From an uncultured Oscillospiraceae bacterium (GTDB lineage Bacteria; Bacillota; Clostridia; Oscillospirales; Oscillospiraceae): a DNA stretch of 23,160 bases. Each line of letters opens with the position of its first letter. Position 1 is the first letter of the stretch. The stretch lies in assembly GCA_904398675.1 (NCBI GenBank), contig CAJFPI010000063.1, positions 1-23,160 of the forward strand, given 5' to 3'. This document shows positions 15,114 to 23,077 of the stretch, piece by piece. Position numbers and translations under genes: made by a program. The notes under the pieces were generated by a model. It was not told where the DNA came from. It saw only the letters and a list, made by a program, of their open reading frames with translations, and ran no database searches.

Positions 15114-15213
15114 ATAGATGTATCGGTTTGGGAGGAAGGCGAGGTTCTCTCCCAGCCAGGACCATCCGGTGCTGCCAAAGCGCAGTATCTGTGAGAGAAA
15201 GGAGCGAGATCGA

Positions 15214-17502
15214 TTGGACAAGCATTTCGTTGTTGGACAGCCAGTCGAGCGAGTTGACGCCTATGACAAAGTCACCGGTAAGGCGACCTATGTGGGCGAC
15301 ATGAAGTTCGACCATCTCCTGCAGGGCAAGATCCTGCGGAGTCCTTACGCGCATGCGATTGTCAAAAGCATCGACACGTCCAAGGCGAAGGCGCTGCCCG
15401 GTGTCCGGGCCGTCCTGACCTATGACGACGTGCCGCACATTCCCTTCACCCCCTGCGGTCACCCCCTGCCCTTTGATTCGCCGCTGGATTCTCTGATTTT
15501 TGAGAAAGAGGTCCGCTATGTGGGCGACACGGTGGCGGCTGTTGCTGCGGATACCAAGGAGATCGCCGAGAAGGCCATCAGCCTGATCGACGTGGAGTAC
15601 GAGGAGCTGCCCTTCCTGCTGAAGGACGAGGATATCCTGGCCGAGGGCGCCATGGAAATCCACAAGGACTCCAAGAACATCATCGGTGAAACCTTCACAG
15701 AGTACGGTGATGTAGAAGCCGGCCTGCGGGACGCGGATATCGTGGTGGAGGACGAGTATCGCTCCCCCATTGTGACCCATGCCCAGATCGAGACCCACAT
15801 CTCCATCGTGGACATCGACAACCACACCGGCAAGCTGACCTTCTATGTCTCCAACCAGGTGCCCACCATCATGCGCGAGCGTCTGGCTTACATCCTGGGG
15901 CTGCCCCGGCGGATGGTCCGCATCGTCAAGATGACGGTGGGCGGCGGTTTCGGCGGCAAGCAGGAGCCGGTATATGAGTTTATCAACGCTGTGCTGGCCC
16001 AGGCCTGCCACTGCCCGGTCATGCTGGAGCTGACCCGGGAGGAGAACCTGTCCTGCACACGCACCCGCCCCAGCCACTACTTCAAGCTCCGTACCGGCGT
16101 CACCAAGGACGGCAAGATCACCACCCGTGATCTCTACACCATCCGCAACAACGGTGCCTATGCCTCCCACGGCCACTCCGTGGTGCTCAATGAGTACGGT
16201 CAGTTTGAGGGGCTGTATCCCTGCCCCAATACCCGGTTTGACGGTAAGACCATCTACAGCAACCAGCTCATCGGCGCGGCCATGCGGGCCTACGGCATGC
16301 CTCAGTACTGCATCGCCAACGAGTCCCACATTGACCATATCGCCCGGACGCTGGGGATGGATCCTCTGGACTTCCGCCTGAAGAACCTCTATAAACAGGG
16401 CGACAAGCGGAATTTCGGCAACTACTACTCTGATCACACCTGCGGCATGCCCCAGGTGCTGGAGGAGGGCCTCAAGCGCATCGGCTACAGGGAGTTCCGC
16501 GAGAACCCGCCTGCTGACGACGGCCCCATCAAGTACGGCATCGGCATGGCCCTGAGCACCTATCAGGCATGCGTGTTCCCCTTCAGCTGCGAGATGTCCG
16601 GCGCACGGCTGATGCTGCAGGATGACGCCTCCGCCACCCTTTTCATCAACTGCACCGAGATCGGCCAGGGCACCGACACCGTCATGGCCCAGATCGCCGC
16701 CGAGACGCTGGGCGTTCCCTTTGAGTGGATCTCCGTGGTGGAGGGCGACACCGATCTGTGCCCGGCGGACATGGGCGCTTATGCCTCCCGCCAGACCTAT
16801 GTCACCGGTCAGGCCGTGAAGAAGGCCACCCTCCAGTGCAAGGAGCAGCTGCTGGAGCGGGCCGGCGTGATGCTGGAGCGTCCCGCCGAGGAGCTGGATA
16901 CCCGCATGGGCAAGGTGATCGAGAAGGCTACCGGCAAGGAGCTGATCGACATGCCCAAGGTGGCGGAGAACATGATCTACCACCTGACCGAGGGCGGCAC
17001 CTGCGGCTATGAGGCCGGCTTTATCCCCGTGGAGAACGTGCTGGAGTACATGGGCTCCTTCGCCAAGGTGGCCGTGGATACGGAGACCGGCAAGGTGGAG
17101 GTGCTCAAGCTGGTCACCTGCATGGACTGCGGCAACCTCATCAACCCCCAGACCGCCATGGGCCAGCTCACCGGCGGCAGCATCATGAGCTTTGGTTTCG
17201 GCATGATGGAGCAGGTCCTGATCGATCCCAAGACCGGCCGCGTCCTCAACGACACGCTGCTGGATTACAAGATCCCCACCTTCGCCGATGTGCCGGATAT
17301 CGACGCGCAGTTCATCCATACATACGATCCCGCCGGCGCCTACGGCAACAAGGCTCTGGGCGAGCCCCCGAACATTACCCCTGCGGCCGCCATTCACAAC
17401 GCGGTCTATGACGCCATCGGCGTCAACATCCCCACCAATCCGCTGACGCCGGAGCGGGTCTATGAGGCCATCGCCAGCGCCAAGCAGGGAAAGGAGGCGT
17501 AA
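15214..17502 (+). CDS. Xanthine-dehydrogenase-type molybdenum hydroxylase, large (Mo-binding) subunit
   Basis: This 762-residue protein is the molybdopterin-binding subunit of the xanthine oxidase family. It has VGGGFGGK (242-249), GAAMRAYGMPQ with Arg358 at the position of a xanthine-oxidase substrate-binding Arg, CTEIGQGTDTVMAQ, and GEPPNITPAA near the C-terminus with the expected catalytic Glu717. It hydroxylates an activated ring carbon with water as oxygen donor and passes electrons to the 2Fe-2S and FAD subunits encoded next. The start is taken as TTG at 15214: AGAAAGGAG lies just upstream and the family N-terminus (HFVVGQPVERVDAYDKVTGKA) begins there. The frame open from 15118 has no ribosome-binding site. 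Purines are likely substrates given PucR and the deaminase nearby, but nicotinate-type rings are possible. Confidence 0.9.
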   Translation: MDKHFVVGQPVERVDAYDKVTGKATYVGDMKFDHLLQGKILRSPYAHAIVKSIDTSKAKALPGVRAVLTYDDVPHIPFTPCGHPLPFDSPLDSLIFEKEVRYVGDTVAAVAADTKEIAEKAISLIDVEYEELPFLLKDEDILAEGAMEIHKDSKNIIGETFTEYGDVEAGLRDADIVVEDEYRSPIVTHAQIETHISIVDIDNHTGKLTFYVSNQVPTIMRERLAYILGLPRRMVRIVKMTVGGGFGGKQEPVYEFINAVLAQACHCPVMLELTREENLSCTRTRPSHYFKLRTGVTKDGKITTRDLYTIRNNGAYASHGHSVVLNEYGQFEGLYPCPNTRFDGKTIYSNQLIGAAMRAYGMPQYCIANESHIDHIARTLGMDPLDFRLKNLYKQGDKRNFGNYYSDHTCGMPQVLEEGLKRIGYREFRENPPADDGPIKYGIGMALSTYQACVFPFSCEMSGARLMLQDDASATLFINCTEIGQGTDTVMAQIAAETLGVPFEWISVVEGDTDLCPADMGAYASRQTYVTGQAVKKATLQCKEQLLERAGVMLERPAEELDTRMGKVIEKATGKELIDMPKVAENMIYHLTEGGTCGYEAGFIPVENVLEYMGSFAKVAVDTETGKVEVLKLVTCMDCGNLINPQTAMGQLTGGSIMSFGFGMMEQVLIDPKTGRVLNDTLLDYKIPTFADVPDIDAQFIHTYDPAGAYGNKALGEPPNITPAAAIHNAVYDAIGVNIPTNPLTPERVYEAIASAKQGKEA

Positions 17503-17506
17503 CGGT

Positions 17507-18388
17507 ATGATGTACTCTGTGAAAGAACTGTACCGTCCTGAGACTTTGACGGATGCGCTGGCCTATATGGCGGAGCATCCGGACGCCCGTCCCATCGCCG
17601 GTGGAACCGATATTCTGGTATCCATGCGGAAGAAAAAGCCCGAGGACGTCCTCCTGGTGGGCCTGCAGAACCTGCAGGAGCTGCGGGGCATCCGCCGCCG
17701 GGACGACGGCACTGTGGAGATCGGCGCGTACAACACCTTCACCGATCTGGCCAACAGCCCCATCATTGCTGAGAGCGTGCCGATGCTGCGCACCGCGGCT
17801 CTGGCCATGGGCGGCCCGCAGATCCAGAACGCTGCCACTATCGGCGGCAACGTATGCAACGGCGCCACCTCTGCCGACAGCGCTCCGGGCCTCTTCGCCC
17901 GCGGCGCCATCCTGGTGCTGCGCAGCGCCGCCGGCGAGCGCCGGGTCCCCATCACCGAATTTTATGACGGGCCCGGCCGCGTGAAACGGCAGAGCGGCGA
18001 GATCCTGGTGTCTATCGAGCTGCCGGCTTACAGCGCCGCCCATTACGGCGACTGCTACATCAAGTTCAGCACCCGCAAGGCCATGGACCTGGCGCTGATC
18101 GGCTGCGCCGCCTCCTGCGGCGTGGCGGAGGACGGGACGATCTCTGATATCGGAATTGCTCTGGGCGTTGCAGCGCCCACGCCCATCCGTGCTGTGGAGG
18201 CGGAGAACTTCCTCAAGGGGAAACGTCTGACCGCTGATATGCTGGAGGAGGTCGGCAATCTGGCACTGGCCAATGCCAAGCCCAGAGATTCCTGGCGTGC
18301 CTCCAAGGCATACCGGGAACAGATCATCCGTACACTGGCCCGGCGTGCCGTTCGGGCGGCGTATGAAATGGCGGGAGGTGTCTTGTAA
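17507..18388 (+). CDS. Molybdenum hydroxylase FAD-binding subunit
   Basis: This 293-residue subunit has the FAD-binding motifs IAGGTD (30-35) and AATIGGNVCNGATSADSAPG (about 107-126), plus the C-terminal CO-dehydrogenase flavoprotein-type domain (from about residue 180). It accepts electrons from the 2Fe-2S subunit and passes them to NAD+ or another acceptor. The ATG at 17507 follows AAGGAGGCGTAACGGT, four bases after the large-subunit stop; an upstream start inside the preceding gene lacks such a site. Its stop codon TAA shares one base with the ATG of the 2Fe-2S subunit gene, so the three subunits are translationally coupled. The subunit order (large, FAD, 2Fe-2S) is common in anaerobic Firmicutes. 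Confidence 0.92.
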   Translation: MMYSVKELYRPETLTDALAYMAEHPDARPIAGGTDILVSMRKKKPEDVLLVGLQNLQELRGIRRRDDGTVEIGAYNTFTDLANSPIIAESVPMLRTAALAMGGPQIQNAATIGGNVCNGATSADSAPGLFARGAILVLRSAAGERRVPITEFYDGPGRVKRQSGEILVSIELPAYSAAHYGDCYIKFSTRKAMDLALIGCAASCGVAEDGTISDIGIALGVAAPTPIRAVEAENFLKGKRLTADMLEEVGNLALANAKPRDSWRASKAYREQIIRTLARRAVRAAYEMAGGVL

Positions 18389-18876
18389 TGCAAACCATCC
18401 ATATTAAGATCAATGGCAAGGACTGGACCGGCCCGGTGGAAGACGGCGAGACCTTAGTGGATATGATCCGCTACCGTCTGGGCCTTACCGGCACCAAGAG
18501 AGGCTGCGAGGTGGGCGAATGCGGCGCCTGCACCGTCTTGATCGACGGGGTGCCCAACGCCTCCTGCATGTGGCTGGCGGCGCTGGCGGACGGCAAGTCC
18601 ATCACCACCATTGAGGGCCTGACCAACGAGGACGGCACTCTCAGTCCCATCCAGCAGGCCTTTATTGACGCCGGCGCTGTGCAGTGCGGGTTCTGCACCC
18701 CCGGCATGATCCTCAGTGCTTATGCCCTTTTGAAACGCAATCCCCATCCCACGAGAGAGGAGATCAAAGTGGCCCTCTCCGGAAATATGTGCCGCTGCGC
18801 CACCTACGAACAGGTGATGGAGGCTGTCGAGCGTGCATCTGACCTCCTGGCCGCGGCTGTTGTGGAAAAGGAGTAA
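18388..18876 (+). CDS. Molybdenum hydroxylase 2Fe-2S subunit
   Basis: This 162-residue protein carries both iron-sulfur domains of the family. The plant-type 2Fe-2S site has Cys40, Cys45, Cys48 and Cys60 (GCEVGECGACTV region). The helical 2Fe-2S domain has Cys100, Cys103, Cys135 and Cys137 (QCGFCTPG and MCRCATY). All eight Cys are present. It relays electrons from molybdenum to FAD. The ATG overlaps the stop of the FAD subunit by one base, and the MFS gene starts six bases downstream, making a four-gene operon. The length is typical of separate small subunits (150-175 residues). Confidence 0.95.
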   Translation: MQTIHIKINGKDWTGPVEDGETLVDMIRYRLGLTGTKRGCEVGECGACTVLIDGVPNASCMWLAALADGKSITTIEGLTNEDGTLSPIQQAFIDAGAVQCGFCTPGMILSAYALLKRNPHPTREEIKVALSGNMCRCATYEQVMEAVERASDLLAAAVVEKE

Positions 18877-18882
18877 AATTTT

Positions 18883-20055
18883 ATGGAGAAAAAGTATAAC
18901 GCAAATCTGCTGTTTGCCTTGTTGAGCGTAATGATGTTTGCGCTGGGCCTGCAGGTGGGTGGCTTTAACCTGGTCATCGACCCTGTGGCTGCAGAGTATC
19001 AGCTCTCTGAAACTTTGAAGGGCCTTTTGGCAACCTTCCAGTATCTGGCTATTCTGGTGGCGCCGGTGCTCTTCGGCGGCCTGTCTGACCGCCTGGGGCG
19101 GAAGAACATCATCACGGCGTTCTCTCTGCTGTTCCTGGTTGGATGTGCGTTTACCCTGTTTGTCTCCAACGCAGTCGGTTTCATCATCGGCGTGTTCCTT
19201 ATCGGCGCCGGCGCCAGCGTGACCTGGAGCACCATCTCTGCTGCCCTGGGCGACGCCTTCGCGGCCCGTGCCGGTCGTTTCATCAGCTTTAGCTTTATGT
19301 TCTACAGCCTCGGCGCTGTGGTCAGCCCCCAGGTCATCAACTTCTGCATGAACCGGGGAATGGACTGGCGCAGCTGCTACTGGCTGGCCGGTATCGCGGT
19401 GCTGATCAGCCTCGTCATCGTGCTGACCCTCACCTTCGCTCCCCAGCCCACCTTTACGGCGGATGAGAAGAAGGGCGGCAATGCCGGTCGTTTCCAGGGA
19501 ATCGGCTCGATCCTCTTTATCGGCCTGTTCCTGTCCATGATCTTGTACTGCTCCGTTGAGAATGGTCTGACCTTCTTCTCCGGCTCTTACTTCACCATGC
19601 TGGGGACTCCGGCCTACATCGCCACTGCCATCTCCGCCTACTGGTTCATGATGATCCCCGCCCGTCTGCTGGCAGGTCTCTTTGACAAGTATCGCCGCGA
19701 GGTGCTGATCTTTGGCTTTGTCTGCATGACGATCCTCCTGGTTGTGATGTACACCACCACCAGCGGCATGGTCGGCCTGATCTGCATGGGCGCCATCGGC
19801 TTTGTTGCCGGCCCGCTGTACTCCACGCTGATCGGCCTGGGCGCAGAGTCCTTCCCGAAGAATGCCGGTACGATGACCAGCCTGATTACTGCCGGCCAGG
19901 GCATCGGCGGCGCTGCCTCCCCGTTCCTGATGGGCCTCATTTCCGACAGCGTGGGCACACAGAGCGCCTACCTGATGCTGGCCCTGTTCGGTGTTGTGGG
20001 TACGCTGTGCTATCTGGTGTACTACTTCAAGTCCCGCGCCACTGCCAAGGCCTAA
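18883..20055 (+). CDS. MFS transporter (12-TM)
   Basis: This 390-residue hydrophobic protein has about 12 membrane segments. The major facilitator loop signature appears as GGLSDRLGRKN between segments 2 and 3, with a second-half echo LLAGLFDKYRRE. The central cytoplasmic loop is short (FTADEKKGGNAGRF). It is probably a proton-coupled carrier in the cytoplasmic membrane. The ATG follows AAAGGAGTAAAATTTT, six bases after the 2Fe-2S subunit stop, so it is almost certainly co-transcribed with the molybdenum hydroxylase. Uptake of its substrate or export of its product is the simplest role (inference). No substrate-specific motif was recognised, and it does not look like the NCS2 purine permeases usual in purine loci. 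Confidence 0.88.
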   Translation: MEKKYNANLLFALLSVMMFALGLQVGGFNLVIDPVAAEYQLSETLKGLLATFQYLAILVAPVLFGGLSDRLGRKNIITAFSLLFLVGCAFTLFVSNAVGFIIGVFLIGAGASVTWSTISAALGDAFAARAGRFISFSFMFYSLGAVVSPQVINFCMNRGMDWRSCYWLAGIAVLISLVIVLTLTFAPQPTFTADEKKGGNAGRFQGIGSILFIGLFLSMILYCSVENGLTFFSGSYFTMLGTPAYIATAISAYWFMMIPARLLAGLFDKYRREVLIFGFVCMTILLVVMYTTTSGMVGLICMGAIGFVAGPLYSTLIGLGAESFPKNAGTMTSLITAGQGIGGAASPFLMGLISDSVGTQSAYLMLALFGVVGTLCYLVYYFKSRATAKA

Positions 20056-20108
20056 GTATTTGGCTTTGTTGGCAGGATGGACCGGAACGGAACATCTGAA
20101 GTGCCATC

Positions 20109-20151
20109 AAAAAACAAGCCCCTCTGCAGAAAAATCTGCGGAGGGGCTTGT
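20109..20151 (-). terminator. Strong hairpin with T-tract on the minus strand
   Basis: ACAAGCCCCTC (20114-20124) pairs with GAGGGGCTTGT (20141-20151), with inner GCAGA/TCTGC and an AAAA loop. On the minus strand it is followed by a T run (20109-20113), the form of an intrinsic terminator. On the + strand there is no T-tract. It may still end the MFS transcript in a factor-assisted way. Confidence 0.55.
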
Positions 20152-21047
20152 CCTGCCTCGTGGAGTTTCCGGTGCAGTCCGGAAAAGGGGAAGAGGCCGC
20201 TGAAACAGAAAAAGATGTGAGAAGGTGTCCTTTTGTTACGCACTCCCATGTGGTGGAGCCACAGTATCCCGCCGCAGTGGACCGGTATCTGGACCTGGGG
20301 CAGTTCTTTGATGTGGAAAGCTGCAAGAAGGTTCGGGCGGCAATCTGCTGCTATGCCGATCAGTACCGCGCGGCTTACCAGCGAGCCTACCGGGCGCTCC
20401 ACGCCGCAGGGGAGGTGGAGGACACGCTGCGGACCCTGATGACAGAGAATTGGGACCGGGCCAGGCTGGAAAAGCGGACACAGGGCATCCTCTCCCGGGA
20501 GATCGGGCGCAGAGGGAAGGGCAGCGGCAGCGTCTCCCAGCGGTTCCTGGGCGGCCCCACCTGCAAGGGCCTGGTGACAAGGTTTGACACGGTGGAACAG
20601 CTGGCGGATCGGGTCTATGTCCTGCTGGATTCCTATGGCCTGGGGGACATCCTGCTGCAGCAGGCCGCGGCCCTGGCGGCAGAGCGGCGGTATGATGTGA
20701 TTGCCTGTCCCGACGAGAATCACCCGGGAAAACTTCTCCATCTGCTGATTCCGGAGCTGTCGCTGGCCTTTGTAACCAGCCGGGAGGGGATGACCTATGC
20801 CGGCCAGGCGTACCGCCGCATCCACCTGGACTGCATGCTGAATCCGGGGGCGGTCAAGCGCTGCAAGGCACGCTGCCGGTTCTACCGCCGGATGCACGGA
20901 CTGCTGATGGAGGAGGCATACGAGGGGCTGCGGGACGCCAAGGCATCCCACGATCTGCTGGAGGCGGCCTACCACCCGGCGGTGGACTTCGCAGGGGTGC
21001 AGGCCCTGGCGGAGCGGGAGTGGCAGCGGATTGCCAGTGTGCTGTGA
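20148..21047 (+). pseudogene. N-terminally truncated PRK06851-type ATPase homologue (possible remnant)
   Basis: The frame gives up to 299 residues. From HSHVVEPQYPAAVDRYLDLG onward it resembles the middle and C-terminal half of PRK06851-type P-loop proteins of Clostridia, as I recall them: a helical block (DQYRAAYQRAYRALHAAG), FLGGPTCKG, RVYVLLDSYGLG and LLIPELSLAFVTS. The family normally has an N-terminal P-loop half of about 110 residues ending just before HVVEP. That half is absent here and no other frame upstream encodes it. The second half also lacks a GxGKS motif. The start is unclear: TTG 20148 lies inside a hairpin, and GTG 20160 and GTG 20217 are alternatives, none with a good ribosome-binding site. 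It may be a decaying fragment or a short protein without ATPase activity. Confidence 0.5.
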
Positions 21048-21063
21048 GGAGGGCGGCGCACCG

Positions 21064-21091
21064 TTGACTTTCCCGGGCGGTGTGGTACAAT
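21064..21091 (+). promoter_or_regulatory. Promoter of the D-aminoacylase-type gene
   Basis: TTGACT (21064-21069), a 16-bp spacer and TACAAT (21086-21091). The hexamers are identical to those of the ABC operon promoter at 924-952. Transcription would start near 21098, which rules out the upstream in-frame ATG at 21080 and supports the start at 21188. Confidence 0.7.
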
Positions 21092-21187
21092 AGTCTGATG
21101 AAAGCGGCAGGTCCCGCGGAGCTTTGCGGGGGGCAGCCTGTCAGAGTTGAAAGCTTGGCTGGAAGATCAAAAAGGGGATGGAGCAGT

Positions 21188-22777
21188 ATGTTTGATTGGC
21201 TGATTCGAAACGGCCTTGTGTATGACGGGCTGGGAAACCCGCCGGTGGAGGCGGATGTGGCCCTCAGCGGCGGGAAGATCGCCGCGGTGGGCCGGGATCT
21301 GGGGCCGGCCCGCAGCGAGGTGGACACCGGCGGCCGGGCGGTGACGCCGGGGTTCCTGGATATCCACCGCCACGGCGACTGCGCCGCCTTCCGATCGGAT
21401 TTTGGCAGGCTGGAGCTGCGGCAGGGGCTGACCACCATTGTCAACGGCAACTGCGGGCTCTCTCTGGCGCCCCTCTCCGGCCCTTACCGGCAGGAGGTGC
21501 TGGATTACCTGCGGCCCATTACCGGCCCCATGGACACAGAGCGGCCCGTTGAGACTCTGGGCGCCTATCTGGACGCCTTGGAGCGGGAGAGCATCCCCAT
21601 CCATGTGGGCATGCTGGCGGGGGCAGGGACCATCCGGGCCGCCGTGGCGGGCTACAGCCGGGAGCGGCTGGAGGAGGAGGACTATCAGGAGATCCGGCGG
21701 CGGATCGCCCAGGCCCTTGCGGAGGGGGCGCTGGGGGTGTCCCTGGGCCTGGGATACGCGCCGGAGTGCTTTTATACCACGGAGGAGCTGATCCGCGCCC
21801 TCTCCCCCCTCAGGGGGCGGGATATCCCCGTGACCGTCCACATGCGGGAGGAGGGCGACGGCGTGCTGGAGGCGCTGGAGGAGATGCTTGCCGTGGGGCG
21901 GGCGCTGAACATTCCGGTGCACATCAGCCATCTGAAGGCCATGGGCCGGCGCAACTGGGACCGCCTGATCCCGGAGGCCCTTGCACGGCTGGAAGAGGCG
22001 GCGGGGGAGGGGATGGACGTGGCCTGGGACGTGTATCCCTATACCGCCGGCTCCACCCAGCTGATCCACATCCTGCCCCACGACTTCCTGCAGGGCGGCA
22101 CGGAGGCCATTACCCGGCGGCTGCAGGATCCGGCGCAGCGGGAAACGCTCCGCCGTCGGATTGAGACGGGGACGGATTTTGACAACATCGCCGGCATGGT
22201 GGGCTGGGAGAATATCCGCTGCTCCACGCTGCAGGTGCCGGCCAACCGGCCCTATCAGGGCATGAGCATTGCCGACATTGCCAAGGCACGGGGCCAGGAT
22301 CCCTTCGACTGCGCCTGTGATCTCCTGGTGGAGGAGCACTGCGCAATCACCATGATCGACTTTATTACCGCCGAAAGTGATATCGCCCGCATCCTCCGCA
22401 GCAGCCGTGCCTCTGTGATCTCCGACAGCACCTATCCAACCGAGGGCAAGCGCCATCCCAGGGTTTACGGCACCTTTGCCCGGATCATTGAGACCTATGT
22501 CCGGGAAAAGGGCGTCCTGACGCTGGAGGAGGCCGTACAGAAGATGACCAGCGCCCCGGCGGACGCTCTGCGCTTGGCGGGGAAGGGTCGCATCGCCCCG
22601 GGCATGGACGCGGATCTGCTGGTGTTTGACCCGGCCTGGATCCATGAGCGGGGGACCTATGAGGAGCCGGACCGCTGTGCCGACGGGATGGACTACGTCT
22701 TTGTCAGTGGCGCCCCCGCCATCTGGCAGGGGGATTTTGCCGCCATGGACCGGGGCGGCGTCCTCCGCCGAAAGTAG
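21188..22777 (+). CDS. D-aminoacylase / N-acyl-D-amino-acid deacylase family amidohydrolase
   Basis: This 529-residue protein belongs to the amidohydrolase group that contains D-aminoacylase. It has the N-terminal FDWLIRNGLVYDGLGNPP, the metal motif H60-x-H62 (DIHRHGD), GNCGLSLAP with Cys89 as in D-aminoacylases, HISHLKAMG with further His ligands, and SDSTYPTEGKRHPRVYG near the active-site Asp. The family hydrolyses N-acyl-D-amino acids, and relatives open other cyclic or acylated amides. The metal motif has Arg between the His residues where HTH is usual. The start at 21188 follows GGGGATGGAGC and agrees with the promoter at 21064. It is a single-gene transcript; a link to breakdown of ring-opened products from the upstream pathway is possible but unproven. 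Confidence 0.85.
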   Translation: MFDWLIRNGLVYDGLGNPPVEADVALSGGKIAAVGRDLGPARSEVDTGGRAVTPGFLDIHRHGDCAAFRSDFGRLELRQGLTTIVNGNCGLSLAPLSGPYRQEVLDYLRPITGPMDTERPVETLGAYLDALERESIPIHVGMLAGAGTIRAAVAGYSRERLEEEDYQEIRRRIAQALAEGALGVSLGLGYAPECFYTTEELIRALSPLRGRDIPVTVHMREEGDGVLEALEEMLAVGRALNIPVHISHLKAMGRRNWDRLIPEALARLEEAAGEGMDVAWDVYPYTAGSTQLIHILPHDFLQGGTEAITRRLQDPAQRETLRRRIETGTDFDNIAGMVGWENIRCSTLQVPANRPYQGMSIADIAKARGQDPFDCACDLLVEEHCAITMIDFITAESDIARILRSSRASVISDSTYPTEGKRHPRVYGTFARIIETYVREKGVLTLEEAVQKMTSAPADALRLAGKGRIAPGMDADLLVFDPAWIHERGTYEEPDRCADGMDYVFVSGAPAIWQGDFAAMDRGGVLRRK

Positions 22778-22791
22778 AGTGCATCAGAGAT

Positions 22792-22836
22792 AAAAAGCAG
22801 TCCCGGCAGACGGAACACCCGTCTGCCGGGACTGCT
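22792..22836 (-). terminator. Perfect 17-bp hairpin with minus-strand T-tract
   Basis: GCAGTCCCGGCAGACGG (22797-22813), loop AACAC and its exact complement (22819-22835). The T run lies on the minus strand (22792-22796), so it would terminate transcription coming from the right, possibly from a gene beyond the window. Confidence 0.55.
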
Positions 22837-23039
22837 GCATGCTAAAAAGGCCTCGCAGAGTTCGCGCCCGCAGGCGCGAAAAAGTCACAGCCTGTTTTCG
22901 GCCGCGACATATGCGTGGACGAAAACACATCTCGGCCCGCAAACGTGCGGACTGGCCGTCTTTCAACGGCCAAGTGCGTGTGCTGCGGCGGGCCGCCCCC
23001 TCCCGTCGGAAAAGGCTGGGCCTTTTTCGACGATTTAAA

Positions 23040-23077
23040 GTCCCCGCAGACAGAGCATCCGGCTGCGGGGACTTTTT
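23040..23077 (+). terminator. Intrinsic terminator at the right end
   Basis: GTCCCCGCAG (23040-23049) pairs with CTGCGGGGAC (23063-23072), followed by TTTTT (23073-23077). A short A run precedes the stem, so it may work in both directions. It is the only clear + strand intrinsic terminator after the D-aminoacylase gene. Confidence 0.75.

Larger units (their letters stand above)
14778..15213. other. AT-rich regulatory region upstream of the molybdenum-hydroxylase operon
   Basis: These 436 bases hold a hairpin at 14909-14931 (CCGCACCTT/AAGGTGCGG), twin palindromes at 14941-14979, a TTGACG at 15010 and a TACAAT at 15021 too close to act together, and a promoter at 15085-15113. The stretch is much richer in A+T than its surroundings. 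No gene is seen; the frame open from 15118 is untranslated leader in the interpretation used here. Confidence 0.65.

Noticed and set aside
15118..15213. Upstream ATG extension of the molybdenum hydroxylase large subunit
   Set aside because: The added 32 residues have no family similarity and no ribosome-binding site, and the predicted transcript starts at about that point; TTG 15214 has a good site.
15100..17397. Minus-strand open frame of about 765 codons opposite the molybdenum hydroxylase
   Set aside because: Same shadow effect; the + strand gene has all expected family motifs.
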